From Rhodospirillaceae bacterium MC! (GTDB taxonomy: Bacteria > Pseudomonadota > Alphaproteobacteria > MC1): a stretch of DNA of 64,000 nucleotides. Shown here in pieces: positions 53,122-62,010 of the stretch. The notes below the pieces were generated by a model. That model saw nothing but the letters and a program-made list of their open reading frames with translations. It was not told where the DNA came from and did not search any database. The translations under genes were made by a program, and so were the position numbers. How positions within the stretch are numbered: position 1 is the first letter of the stretch; every line of letters starts with the position of its first letter. Where the stretch lies: assembly GCA_002632265.1 (NCBI GenBank), contig NQOV01000007.1, positions 243,583 through 307,582 on the forward strand. Reading direction: 5' to 3'.

Positions 53122-53370
53122 AATGACTACTTCCCCACAATTCCGTTAGGAATGGGGAAAAGCAGTCATTCAGCGTTCTTAAGGCATACGGGGTGTATAC
53201 CCCCATACATAAGTATGCCTTAAGAAATAGCTTGAATGACTACTTCCCCACAATTCCGTTAGGAATGGGGAAAAGCAGTTAGTCAGTGTTCTTAAGGCAT
53301 ACGGGGTGTATACCCCCATACATAAGTATGCCTTAAGGACGCTGAATGACTGCTTTTCCCCATTCCTAAG
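53122..53370. repeat. Tandem array of palindromic elements between mtaB and deoD
   Basis: Two 113 bp direct copies plus a partial end. Each has an arm GGAATGGGGAAAAGCAGT then CTTAAGGCATAC, an apex hairpin GGGGTGTATACCCC and a returning arm GTATGCCTTAAG then CTTCCCCA/CTTTTCCCCATT. The rightmost copy folds into a 42 bp arm with nearly perfect pairing. Read on the minus strand, the deoD stop codon TAG is inside the element sequence TTAGGAATGGGG, which is also present in the non-coding copies. Confidence 0.92.
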
Positions 53371-54067
53371 AGGTTTGTAGGGCGATTTTCATCATATCAG
53401 TGAATGTCTTTTCACGTTCTTCGCTTGATGTTTGTTCGCCTGTGATAATATGATCGCTGATTGTTAAAATCGCTAGGGCTTTTTTATGGCACTCGGCGGC
53501 TACACCGAACAAGCCTGCGGCCTCCATTTCTACGCATAGGATTTGCATTGACGCCATTTTATTGAAAAAATCAAAATTCGGCGTGTAAAATAAATCTGCG
53601 GAAAAGACGTTCCCTACATGGACATCTATTCCCAACTTATTAGCGTTTTCATGAGCTTTTGCAAGCAAGCCATAATCAGAAATAGCGGAAAAATCAAAAT
53701 TATTAAAACGCTGACGATTCACTAGGGAATCTGTACATGCCCCTTGAGCTAGGACTACATCTCTGATTTTAATATCCTTTGAGACCGCTCCTGCCGATCC
53801 CACACGGATAATATTTTCCACATTAAACTCCGTATATAACTCCTTGGAATAAATAGAAACCGACGGAATTCCCATACCGCTACCCATAACCGATACGTCT
53901 TTACCTTGATAGCTTCCAGTATAGCCGAACATATTGCGTACTCTGTTAACTTCTTTGACATTATCAAGAAAATTATCCGCAATAAATTTTGCACGCAAGG
54001 GATCGCCTGGCATTAAAACAGTAGGAGCAAAATCCCCTAGATTAGCGTTAATATGTGGAGTAGCCAT
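53366..54067 (-). CDS. deoD: Purine nucleoside phosphorylase, DeoD type
   Basis: 233 aa, normal length. Motifs: [18 protein letters not shown] (phosphate site), [42 protein letters not shown] and the catalytic Asp in [12 protein letters not shown]. It cleaves purine nucleosides phosphorolytically in salvage. The stop codon TAG belongs to the palindromic element that follows, so the last residues (ALQTS) may have been set by its insertion; the length is nevertheless close to family norm. Confidence 0.95.
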   Translation of the reverse strand: MATPHINANLGDFAPTVLMPGDPLRAKFIADNFLDNVKEVNRVRNMFGYTGSYQGKDVSVMGSGMGIPSVSIYSKELYTEFNVENIIRVGSAGAVSKDIKIRDVVLAQGACTDSLVNRQRFNNFDFSAISDYGLLAKAHENANKLGIDVHVGNVFSADLFYTPNFDFFNKMASMQILCVEMEAAGLFGVAAECHKKALAILTISDHIITGEQTSSEEREKTFTDMMKIALQTS

Positions 54068-54170
54068 TCTAAATTTCCTTTTATTTGTAATTATATTTTA
54101 TCTATCCTATCATAATTATACAGGCATTTCAATATAAATATAATGCCTGTATTTTTACGGTGCTATCCTA

Positions 54171-55907
54171 TTAAATTTTATGAGTGAATAGGAAAAAGAT
54201 CAACATAACCAGTATCATCGCAATGGGAATCACGGCGGTAATTTTAGCATTCCACACGCTACCGCTTACATGGGGTTTGGCTACATTTGTTAGGATTGTA
54301 TCTAGGATCTTATGGATGTTTTGGATAATACGACGGTTAATATAACGAGATATATTTTCATAGATTGTTATAATTAAAGCTATGATTGTCAACAATCCTT
54401 TGGCCCATATCCAATCGAAATCTAGAATTTCATGATCTTCTTTGGAGCTAAATAACTTAGTGGATTTTAGAACGAAAACAAATATAAATCCTGCAAATGC
54501 TAACAACTCTAGAATTTCTACTACGCTATGATAATTATAGGCTTTATAGTTCACATCCATATCATAGGGTAAGAAAGAGTAGAAATATTTAGGGAAGATT
54601 CCCACTACAAGAGTAACTAAGGCCATAAGTCCCATTGCTATCTTGATATTTAGTGGGGTTTTTATGGTTTTGAGATCCTTTTCTAGCGGTGCATGGATTA
54701 CGCCATAAATGAAACGCACTACCACACTAGCGAAGACGCCAGCTGTTCCTGCTAAGACTAGAATATAAACCCATTGTATTCCCAACTCATTAAGAGCCGA
54801 TAGCAATAATGCTTTAGAAATAAAGCCCGATGTTAAAGGAAACATGGAAATTCCCAAGCCACCAATTAGAGTACAAATGAATTCAAAGGGCATAAAGCGA
54901 AAGATTCCCATATTTATGGCCTGCTCGTTTTTTGAAGATCTTGCAACTAAGCCCATTCCCATATATAAAAGAGCCGAGTAGATTATATTAGCAAAGGCCA
55001 TAATACACACTGCATTCGCCGATATCTCACTCCCTAAGCCAATACATACCACCATGAATCCCGCTTGATTGACGATTAAATAAGATAAAGCCTTGCGTTG
55101 ATCGGCACATAGGAGAGAATATACCACTCCATATATGATCATTAACAATCCTAAGTATATTAAAAAGTGTAAGCCTGCAAATAAAATTAGTAGTACATAT
55201 ATGGCAGATTTAGTCATGAATCCCGATAGGAATACGCTACCGCTTGGACTAGCTACCGTATATGTTTCCGATATCCACCTAGTGAATGGCGGACATCCTG
55301 CACTTAAGAGCGTACCTATTAGTATCAAAATAGCTCCACAGTCGCCTGAATATACATACTCGGCAAGATCTGTAATTTCTATAGCGTTAGGTGCTTGGGA
55401 AAATAAGATAACGCCCATGAACATCACAAAGCCACCGCATAAATGCAGTAGTAAATATTTCTTGGCTGATTTTCTTGATTCTACTGATCTTTTACTCCAT
55501 AACAATAGGGTTGAAGATACGGCGATCAATTGCCAGTATAGGGATAAAGTAATGAGATCCCCTGAAAACACCACTCCAATCGCCGAGCCTGCCGAGAACA
55601 TTGCTGATGATACTTCCAAAGGCTTGGCGTTATCCATAGTATATATGGTTGACATAACTAACATTAAGGCGAAAGCAATGGCAAACATTTTACTAGTTTT
55701 TGTTATCTTGAATATGATTAGATCGTGATCAAGTAAGGAATATCCTTGTAAATATTCGCCATTAGGTAATAATATCACCCATATGAGCGTTAAAATAGAT
55801 ATCACAACATAAGCCAAACCCAACATAGAGCGTAAACGGAAATGTACAGGAATAAGAATCCCAGCGATCATTAGCAACCATGCGGGATTAAAGTAAGTTA
55901 ATGCCAT
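54171..55907 (-). CDS. Mrp antiporter MrpD/NuoN-like subunit, third copy
   Basis: 578 aa, about 14 or more membrane helices of the proton-pumping complex I antiporter family: AGCPPFTRWISETYTVASPSGSVFLSGFMTKSAIY (with the conserved Lys), QRKALSYLIVNQAGFMV, MFPLTSGFISKALLL. The C-terminal part (about 440-578) adds a charged loop and two helices, unlike MrpD. Last gene of the Mrp operon; its ATG overlaps the upstream stop by one base (TAATG). Confidence 0.82.
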   Translation of the reverse strand: MALTYFNPAWLLMIAGILIPVHFRLRSMLGLAYVVISILTLIWVILLPNGEYLQGYSLLDHDLIIFKITKTSKMFAIAFALMLVMSTIYTMDNAKPLEVSSAMFSAGSAIGVVFSGDLITLSLYWQLIAVSSTLLLWSKRSVESRKSAKKYLLLHLCGGFVMFMGVILFSQAPNAIEITDLAEYVYSGDCGAILILIGTLLSAGCPPFTRWISETYTVASPSGSVFLSGFMTKSAIYVLLILFAGLHFLIYLGLLMIIYGVVYSLLCADQRKALSYLIVNQAGFMVVCIGLGSEISANAVCIMAFANIIYSALLYMGMGLVARSSKNEQAINMGIFRFMPFEFICTLIGGLGISMFPLTSGFISKALLLSALNELGIQWVYILVLAGTAGVFASVVVRFIYGVIHAPLEKDLKTIKTPLNIKIAMGLMALVTLVVGIFPKYFYSFLPYDMDVNYKAYNYHSVVEILELLAFAGFIFVFVLKSTKLFSSKEDHEILDFDWIWAKGLLTIIALIITIYENISRYINRRIIQNIHKILDTILTNVAKPHVSGSVWNAKITAVIPIAMILVMLIFFLFTHKI

Positions 55908-56356
55908 TATTTTTCTCCTTTATACTGAAATAGTGTACGAACAACTTGGGTTAATAGGATAATGAAAAGAATTCCACATAAACCGATAACTGACATCATC
56001 CCCCATTGATCTTCCACATGGATATCCACTTCATGCCTTAAGGATAATTTATCTAAAATAAACAAGATAATTAATATCAAAAAGCCCGTATATTTACAAC
56101 GTAAAAATGGATGTAATAGGGATTTCATGAGCTTTGATCCGTAATATTTTGAATCTTCTTTCACATAAGTACGAGCCTCGGCAGATGTTAGATCAGGATC
56201 TTGCCACATGTTAGCTTGGAATGATTCGCCAGTCTTAAGATCATCATCTTGAGTGTTCTTTTTCGGCGATTTAAGATTGATATCCATGGCACTTTTATCA
56301 AGAAGAGTTTTATGGGGCTTTTGGGGAATGTTTAATATTTTGTTATTATCTGACAT
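55907..56356 (-). CDS. Small two-helix membrane protein in the Mrp operon
   Basis: 149 aa. A cytosolic hydrophilic N-terminus (about 1-85, including QDDDLKTGESFQANMWQDPDL) precedes two membrane helices (about 90-105 and 120-140). Not a known Mrp subunit; recalled only as a conserved hypothetical type in similar clusters. Its stop overlaps the start of the following antiporter gene, and the gap to the previous one is 3 nt, so it is an operon member. Confidence 0.7.
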   Translation of the reverse strand: MSDNNKILNIPQKPHKTLLDKSAMDINLKSPKKNTQDDDLKTGESFQANMWQDPDLTSAEARTYVKEDSKYYGSKLMKSLLHPFLRCKYTGFLILIILFILDKLSLRHEVDIHVEDQWGMMSVIGLCGILFIILLTQVVRTLFQYKGEK

Positions 56357-56359
56357 TTT

Positions 56360-57877
56360 TTATATCTCCGTTTGTAAAGCATGATTAAGTAAATCAGCTA
56401 TTTGATATTTATAGCCAAAGAATAAAACAATGGCAATAACTGCACTAATGAAAATCGGTGTTAACATTAAGATACTCGCTTCTTTTACCTTAGGCAAGCG
56501 TGCGGTAATTTTAGAATCAGCAGGTAAGAAGAATCCACGATAAATAATTGGCAATAAATATACAGCTGTTAATATGGTTGAAGCTCCAATGGCACATATT
56601 CCCACACTGCTACTAAATGTAGATGTTGACCAAGCTCCTGAAATCATATACCATTTGCCGATGATCCCAAAGGTTAAAGGTAAACCGATCATCGATAAGC
56701 TCGCAATGGTAAAGAGCGAAAATGTAAAGGGCATTTTGCGACCGATACCGTTAATTTCTGCCAAATATGAACGATCGGCGTTGGAAATAATCGAACCAAC
56801 AGTAAAAAATAGCGTGATTTTACCGAAAGCATGTCCTAGCATATGTAGTATCGCACCAAAGATCGCAATGGGCGAACCAACCACAATTCCGATAATCATA
56901 AATGATAGTTGGCTAATGGTAGAATAGGCAAGCATGCGTTTTAAATGATGTTGACGAATGGCAATAATCGAGGCAGTAACAGCGGTAATACTCGCAATTA
57001 TCACAACAATATGAGCTCCTGCAAGATCTCTTAAGATATCAAGACCAAAGATATATAAGGAAATCTTAGCTACCACTAAAATACCAGCATTAACAACGGC
57101 AATACATGCCTCGAGTACAGAAATCGGTGTAGGTGCACCCATGGCACTCGGCAACCAACGGTGCATTGGCATCAGTGCATGTTTAGCTGATCCGTATATG
57201 AACATTATGAATAGGATACTCATTAGTAGGGGCGAGCTATCTGCAGGGAAGATCCCGCCTGCTGTGAATTCGCCTGTTGATCCTGTATAGTATATGGTGA
57301 TCAGTATGGCAGGCAATAACAATCCTGCTGACGCTCCGACCAAATGAGCCACATAAGAACGCCCTGATTTATAAGCTTTCTCACTTTGACTATGCGTGGC
57401 AAGGGGGAAAGTGGAAATTGATAGGATCTCGTAAAATACAAATATGGTTAATAAGTTACCAGCAAAGGCCATGCCGATACCTGCAGAAATGGCAATGGCC
57501 ATAAAGCCAAACATCGCCGTTTGATTTTGCGAATCGTGATTTCTGAAATAGCTTGTACCAAACAAGATATTTAAGAACCACAATAGGGAGATCATACACG
57601 AGAAAATCACACCTAAAGGTTCAACAACAAAATGGAAGGGAATGCTACTGTTAAAGCTTGCGATCTCTATGGTAGGCACGGCGTCTTCTATCACGGCTAT
57701 AGCCACTAAGATATTAAAAATAAATGTTGATATCGCTCCCAAGCAACCAACGATTTCACGCAAGTTAGGGCTTTTCTTACCAATGATAAATATTAAGCAT
57801 GCAACTATGATCGGTTGACAAAATGCTAATATGGTAATGGCGTGCAAATGATTAAATATGAATTGAGTATGTGTCAT
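56360..57877 (-). CDS. Mrp antiporter MrpD-like subunit, second copy
   Basis: 505 aa, 14 helices. Antiporter-family motifs: GNLLTIFVFYEILSISTFPL (conserved Glu), SAKHALMPMHRWLPSAMGAPTPISVLEACIAVVNAGI (conserved Lys and His), HLKRMLAYSTISQLSFM, MIGLPLTFGIIGKWYM. It shares proton-channel residues with NuoL/M/N. Starts 18 nt after the first MrpD copy. Confidence 0.9.
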   Translation of the reverse strand: MTHTQFIFNHLHAITILAFCQPIIVACLIFIIGKKSPNLREIVGCLGAISTFIFNILVAIAVIEDAVPTIEIASFNSSIPFHFVVEPLGVIFSCMISLLWFLNILFGTSYFRNHDSQNQTAMFGFMAIAISAGIGMAFAGNLLTIFVFYEILSISTFPLATHSQSEKAYKSGRSYVAHLVGASAGLLLPAILITIYYTGSTGEFTAGGIFPADSSPLLMSILFIMFIYGSAKHALMPMHRWLPSAMGAPTPISVLEACIAVVNAGILVVAKISLYIFGLDILRDLAGAHIVVIIASITAVTASIIAIRQHHLKRMLAYSTISQLSFMIIGIVVGSPIAIFGAILHMLGHAFGKITLFFTVGSIISNADRSYLAEINGIGRKMPFTFSLFTIASLSMIGLPLTFGIIGKWYMISGAWSTSTFSSSVGICAIGASTILTAVYLLPIIYRGFFLPADSKITARLPKVKEASILMLTPIFISAVIAIVLFFGYKYQIADLLNHALQTEI

Positions 57878-57895
57878 GTTTTTGTATCCTATTCC

Positions 57896-59437
57896 TTAAT
57901 TGCCAAGTATCATAATAGATGCGTGCATGGCCATATCGTGCATGATGTATGAGTTAAACCCAAGAACAATCACAAGTACAGACATAACAATAATCGGTAA
58001 TTTGATCATGATTGGTAATTTACGTTTAATGGAAAAATCTTGTAAATGCCCTGTGTTTTCTTCTGGTATTTCAAAGATCAACGCTTTAGTGAAATTCCAA
58101 CTATAACCCACTGCCAACAACGAGCCTATAATAATGATCACGACAATATCCCATCTGTGAGATTCCATAGAGGCTTGAAGAAGTGTCCATTTACTGACAA
58201 ACCCTGAAGTGCCAGGCATACCGAACAATGAGATTACCGATATCAACAATCCCACCGCAGGCACAGGCGATTTCCAAGCGATACCAGCTAAAGCACGTGG
58301 TTGCAAATTAATTTTTTTGATCTGCCAACATACCGCAAGAACCGACATGAAAGCTAAGGATTTCGCCAAGCCGTGGGCAAACATGTGCATAAAGCTTGCT
58401 TGTAAACCAAGTTGGGTCGTTAGGCTGATACCTAAAGCAATGAATCCTAGCTGACTAAGAGAAGACCAAGCCAAACCCGCACGGATGTATTTAGCACGAA
58501 TGGCAACAAATCCGCCAATAATTACACTAAGAGTTCCGATAACATACATTAAGGTATTACCATGGAAATCTATGAATAATCTCACACCGAATAGGCTTAG
58601 AGTTAGGCGTAGCAAGGCATAAATGGGAACTTTACTACTAATCCCGCCTAAAAATGGCAGAGATGACGCAGGTTCGGAACTATAAACATTAATTGTACGA
58701 GAATGTAGCGGATACCATGCAACTTTCAAGACCCAACCAACAATAATAAGAGCAAAGCCCAATTCAATACCTGAATTACTGTATACATCTTGAACCTGTA
58801 GGAGTTGACGCATGTCATCCATGTTTAATGTTCCTGTTAGAGCGTAAAGATAACCCAAACCTAAAACATAACAGGTGGCCGCTATTGTTCCTAAGACTAG
58901 ATAGTTAAAGGCAGAAAGTTGGGCTTTTCTTTCGTTCGATAAGCCAACCATAATATAGGTAGCCAGAGATGAAACTTCGGTAAATACGTAAATATTAAAG
59001 AGATCGTTGGTAATTATCATCCCATTAAAGCCACCTAATACCAGCATTTGGCAGGCACTATAAAAGCGAGAGCGTTCGGGCATGATGTCGAAATGCAGAT
59101 AATCACGTGTACGGAAAATATCCACTACCGCCACTAAATTCACAAGTAAGAGAACGATACCTGTAGCGGTATCATAACCCAAGCCGATACCAATGGGAAT
59201 TTTCCATCCGCCGACATTATAGCGTATGGCGTGATCCATAGGTAATTTAATAACGATCGTTAACACAAGAGCAAAAACAAAAACAGTTATAATCGTAGAA
59301 ATAGCCCATATTACATTACGTTTAGATTGTAAAATAATCAAAAGAGCTGTTAAAATAGGTACGACAATCGGCAAAACCAATAGATCTTTAGCCGTGATCA
59401 TAGTATGAAGAGTATGAATCGAATAGAGAGAATTCAT
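57896..59437 (-). CDS. mrpD: Mrp antiporter subunit D
   Basis: 513 aa, 14 helices. GGFNGMIITNDLFNIYVFTEVSSLATYIMVGL (Glu), VGWVLKVAWYPLHSRTINVYSSEPASSLPFLGGISSKVPIYALLR, AKYIRAGLAWSSLSQLGFI, LFGMPGTSGFVSKWTL. The K-W-Y-P-L-H and S-P-S/A-S-S-L blocks place it with MrpD. A probable catalytic antiporter subunit of the cation/proton exchanger. Confidence 0.9.
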   Translation of the reverse strand: MNSLYSIHTLHTMITAKDLLVLPIVVPILTALLIILQSKRNVIWAISTIITVFVFALVLTIVIKLPMDHAIRYNVGGWKIPIGIGLGYDTATGIVLLLVNLVAVVDIFRTRDYLHFDIMPERSRFYSACQMLVLGGFNGMIITNDLFNIYVFTEVSSLATYIMVGLSNERKAQLSAFNYLVLGTIAATCYVLGLGYLYALTGTLNMDDMRQLLQVQDVYSNSGIELGFALIIVGWVLKVAWYPLHSRTINVYSSEPASSLPFLGGISSKVPIYALLRLTLSLFGVRLFIDFHGNTLMYVIGTLSVIIGGFVAIRAKYIRAGLAWSSLSQLGFIALGISLTTQLGLQASFMHMFAHGLAKSLAFMSVLAVCWQIKKINLQPRALAGIAWKSPVPAVGLLISVISLFGMPGTSGFVSKWTLLQASMESHRWDIVVIIIIGSLLAVGYSWNFTKALIFEIPEENTGHLQDFSIKRKLPIMIKLPIIVMSVLVIVLGFNSYIMHDMAMHASIMILGN

Positions 59438-60130
59438 TTATTTACCTCCTTTGTTATTTGGGGAATCAGTGGCAGAAGAAGACGTGTTATTATTTTCATT
59501 ATCTTCGCTAGAGTCTTTACTAGAGTCTTCGCTGGTAGAATCTTCGCTAGAATCTTCACTGATAGAATCTTCGCTTGGTTCGGCATGGAAACCACCGTCA
59601 AAGCCGTCATTTAGATTATCAGTGTGATGTATATCTTGCTCTTTACGAGCTTGTTCTTCTTGATATTCTTTAAATAGGCGTTCTTTAATGTCTTCCTTAG
59701 TTTCTTCCACCTCATCATAGGGAACGAAAGGTTGGAGATTATCATTGTTGACCAATTCGTCGATCTCATCGGCTTCGATTGTGCCGAAAGCTTGATAGAT
59801 ACGCAACATTAAAGCCAAACCAACCGCAGTGGTAGCCACACCAACCACAATGGCGGTAAGCATTAGCACATGGGGGATTGGGTTATCGAATTTATTTTGG
59901 AGATCTTGATTGCCCATATCTCGCAGGATTGGAGCAGTACCATGGGGGATTTTTGCCAAAGCCACATAGAATATAATTACTGCAGTTTGGAAAATACTCA
60001 AACCAATCAGCTTTTTAATCAGATTCGGCGACGCTAGAATAATATATAAACCCACAAAGAATAAAAAGGCAGTAACATAATAATTCCAACTAGACGCCCA
60101 TACGTTTACCATAGTCTCTATATTTTTCAT
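59438..60130 (-). CDS. mrpC: Mrp antiporter subunit C with acidic low-complexity tail
   Basis: 230 aa, about twice normal MrpC length. Residues 1-125 carry three helices and the NuoK-like core NPIPHVLMLTAIVVGVATTAVGLALML. The remaining hundred residues are charged, ending in SEDSISEDSSEDSTSEDSSKD and an Asn/Ser run encoded by a TCTTC-rich repeat. The tail is probably a slippage expansion. Abuts mrpD with no gap. Confidence 0.9.
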   Translation of the reverse strand: MKNIETMVNVWASSWNYYVTAFLFFVGLYIILASPNLIKKLIGLSIFQTAVIIFYVALAKIPHGTAPILRDMGNQDLQNKFDNPIPHVLMLTAIVVGVATTAVGLALMLRIYQAFGTIEADEIDELVNNDNLQPFVPYDEVEETKEDIKERLFKEYQEEQARKEQDIHHTDNLNDGFDGGFHAEPSEDSISEDSSEDSTSEDSSKDSSEDNENNNTSSSATDSPNNKGGK

Positions 60131-60131
60131 T

Positions 60132-61247
60132 TTAGTGATCCTTTTTACCGTGTTCTGTTAAGTATTCCAAGAAATCCTCTTCCATATCATTGCTAAGTAG
60201 ATCTTTTTGCACTTGTATATTATCTTTAGGCGAGATAACCCCTGCTAATGGAGCAATATAACGCACGCTAGGATCAAAGAAATAGATAAAGAAGACAGTC
60301 ATTGCCGAACAAACCGCAAAGCCTACACCCATTTCCACTAGGTTGATCCCCAATTCTTGCCCATGATGATTATGAATCAAAGAGTAATAATCTAAGAAAT
60401 TATATTGTAACAACCAAGCAAGCACACCCGTTCCCACATAAAATAAGATACCAACACTTAACATAATACGTAATATGGCAGGCTTGAAAGCTCGTTTGGA
60501 ATCCTTTGTGCCGTGAGTTAGAGCGTATGTTGTTAAAGACGCCGAGAAAATTACCCCTGCTTGGAAACCACCACCAGGACCAAAATCCCCATGGAACTGC
60601 ACATAAAAAGCATATAGCATTAATAAAGGAAGCATGATTTTACCTGCAATACGCAAGATAAGATTATTTTTATCATCTAGATAATCAACGCTTAATACTG
60701 GCTCGTTAGGATATTTATCATAAGAGTTTGTTAATAAAGACATAACTCCCATTGATGCAGTAAAGATCACCGTTGTTTCTCCCATGGTATCATAACCACG
60801 ATAGCTCGCAAGGATTGATGTTACATAGTTCGGCACGCCTGTATCTTCGCCAGAATGTGCTAAGTAAAATGGTTCAACGTGCATTTGAATTGGGTTAGTA
60901 AAGCCCCCAAATAATGGCATGTCAGATGAAAGATTAAACCATATGATGATCACAACAAAGACAATAGCCAATGGTATGGGTTTCAAGAGTTTACGCTTTT
61001 TTACCTTGTTGGTGGTTTCTTTTACCGCCAGTAAAAGCAAGATTGTACCGATACCATAACCCACGGCAATTTCCGTAATCGCCACATCAACGGCATTACT
61101 CATAGTATAGAAACCGACCATACACATGGAAAATCCACCCATTAGTAAAACCCAAGTGGTGGCACTATTGGTATAGATAACCGCCACAGTAAGCACACAT
61201 AATAAGGTTGTATATAAAAGATCCATAACTTCAGTTGTAAAAAACAT
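60132..61247 (-). CDS. mrpB: Fused Mrp subunit: DUF4040 (MrpA C-terminus/MbhD) + MbhE-like + MrpB
   Basis: 371 aa, about ten membrane helices. N-terminal part: GFSMCMVGFYTMSNAVDVAITEIAVGYG (DUF4040). Middle: YVTSILASYRGYDTMGETTVIFTASMGVMSLL (MbhE-like). C-terminal: LMLYAFYVQFHGDFGPGGGFQAGVIFSASLTTYAL, the MrpB signature. So the small C-terminal domains normally at the end of MrpA are fused to MrpB; no separate MrpA NuoL-like subunit is seen, that role perhaps being taken by the three MrpD-like proteins. Confidence 0.9.
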   Translation of the reverse strand: MFFTTEVMDLLYTTLLCVLTVAVIYTNSATTWVLLMGGFSMCMVGFYTMSNAVDVAITEIAVGYGIGTILLLLAVKETTNKVKKRKLLKPIPLAIVFVVIIIWFNLSSDMPLFGGFTNPIQMHVEPFYLAHSGEDTGVPNYVTSILASYRGYDTMGETTVIFTASMGVMSLLTNSYDKYPNEPVLSVDYLDDKNNLILRIAGKIMLPLLMLYAFYVQFHGDFGPGGGFQAGVIFSASLTTYALTHGTKDSKRAFKPAILRIMLSVGILFYVGTGVLAWLLQYNFLDYYSLIHNHHGQELGINLVEMGVGFAVCSAMTVFFIYFFDPSVRYIAPLAGVISPKDNIQVQKDLLSNDMEEDFLEYLTEHGKKDH

Positions 61248-61249
61248 TT

Positions 61250-61711
61250 TTAGATCTCCATTTCTGTTTGAATAGTTGGGGGAACGCTGTCATTGTCATT
61301 ATTATTGTCATTATCATTATTAGATTTATTAGATTTATTAGCGTTATTATCTTGATCTTTAGTGCCTGCATTCCCTTTATTAGTACCTGCGAAAAGATCA
61401 TCATCTTGTTTTTTAGGAGTGGGATTAAAACCGCCTTTTATGGCTGTTTTAATTGTCAAGTGGCCGTTAATTGCACTGGCGAACCATAACAGAGCTACAA
61501 TAAAGACGATCTTAAACAAGTTAATGTTAAAACCCGTATGACAAGCCATGGCAATGAACATAAATAATGCTCCTGCCGTATCGATCAGACTCAAAGCATG
61601 TGCCTTAGTGAAAGCGTCAGGAAAACGCCATGCCCCTACCACTGCAGTAAGTAGCAAGATCACACCTATGACCATTGATATCCACGATATTATATTTAAA
61701 ACCATATCCAT
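61250..61711 (-). CDS. mrpG: Mrp antiporter subunit G with Asn-rich tail
   Basis: 153 aa from the ATG at 61711 (MDMVLNIISW), directly behind the mrpF stop (TAATATG); a start 42 nt further upstream would overlap mrpF. Three helices, and the MrpG core VGAWRFPDAFTKAHALSLIDTAGALF. The C-terminal 40 residues (NANKSNKSNNDNDNNNDND) are low complexity. Confidence 0.9.
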   Translation of the reverse strand: MDMVLNIISWISMVIGVILLLTAVVGAWRFPDAFTKAHALSLIDTAGALFMFIAMACHTGFNINLFKIVFIVALLWFASAINGHLTIKTAIKGGFNPTPKKQDDDLFAGTNKGNAGTKDQDNNANKSNKSNNDNDNNNDNDSVPPTIQTEMEI

Positions 61712-61712
61712 A

Positions 61713-62006
61713 TTAATCTTCTTCTTTCCTATTCTGATCCTTATTAACCACAAAATGTCTGATTAATTGGTTAAAGGCAAGCATGCCAACAATCGACAAT
61801 ACACATATGGTCAAGGAATTATCCAAGAAATCAGGACGCCCAGTCCAATAACCATGAATAGCGATAAATAAAACGCTAACCGTACCCAATGTATTGACTA
61901 ATATTATACGCTCCATGATATTTTTAGCACGCAATAACATTATCACAAATGCTAGAAATGCTATTAATATGGCGTATAAACCAAAGGTAAAAACTGTAAA
62001 ATTCAT
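61713..62006 (-). CDS. mrpF: Mrp antiporter subunit F
   Basis: 97 aa, three helices. Core LRAKNIMERIILVNTLGTVSVLFIAIHGYWTGRPDFLDNSLTICVLSIVGMLAF has the conserved DR/NxLG and DxALVxALLxF pattern of MrpF. Starts 4 nt after mrpE. Confidence 0.9.
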   Translation of the reverse strand: MNFTVFTFGLYAILIAFLAFVIMLLRAKNIMERIILVNTLGTVSVLFIAIHGYWTGRPDFLDNSLTICVLSIVGMLAFNQLIRHFVVNKDQNRKEED

Positions 62007-62010
62007 CTCT

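Noticed and set aside
61712-61753. 14-residue upstream extension of MrpG
   Set aside because: Overlaps mrpF; the ATG at 61711 lies directly after the mrpF stop, as expected in a tight operon.
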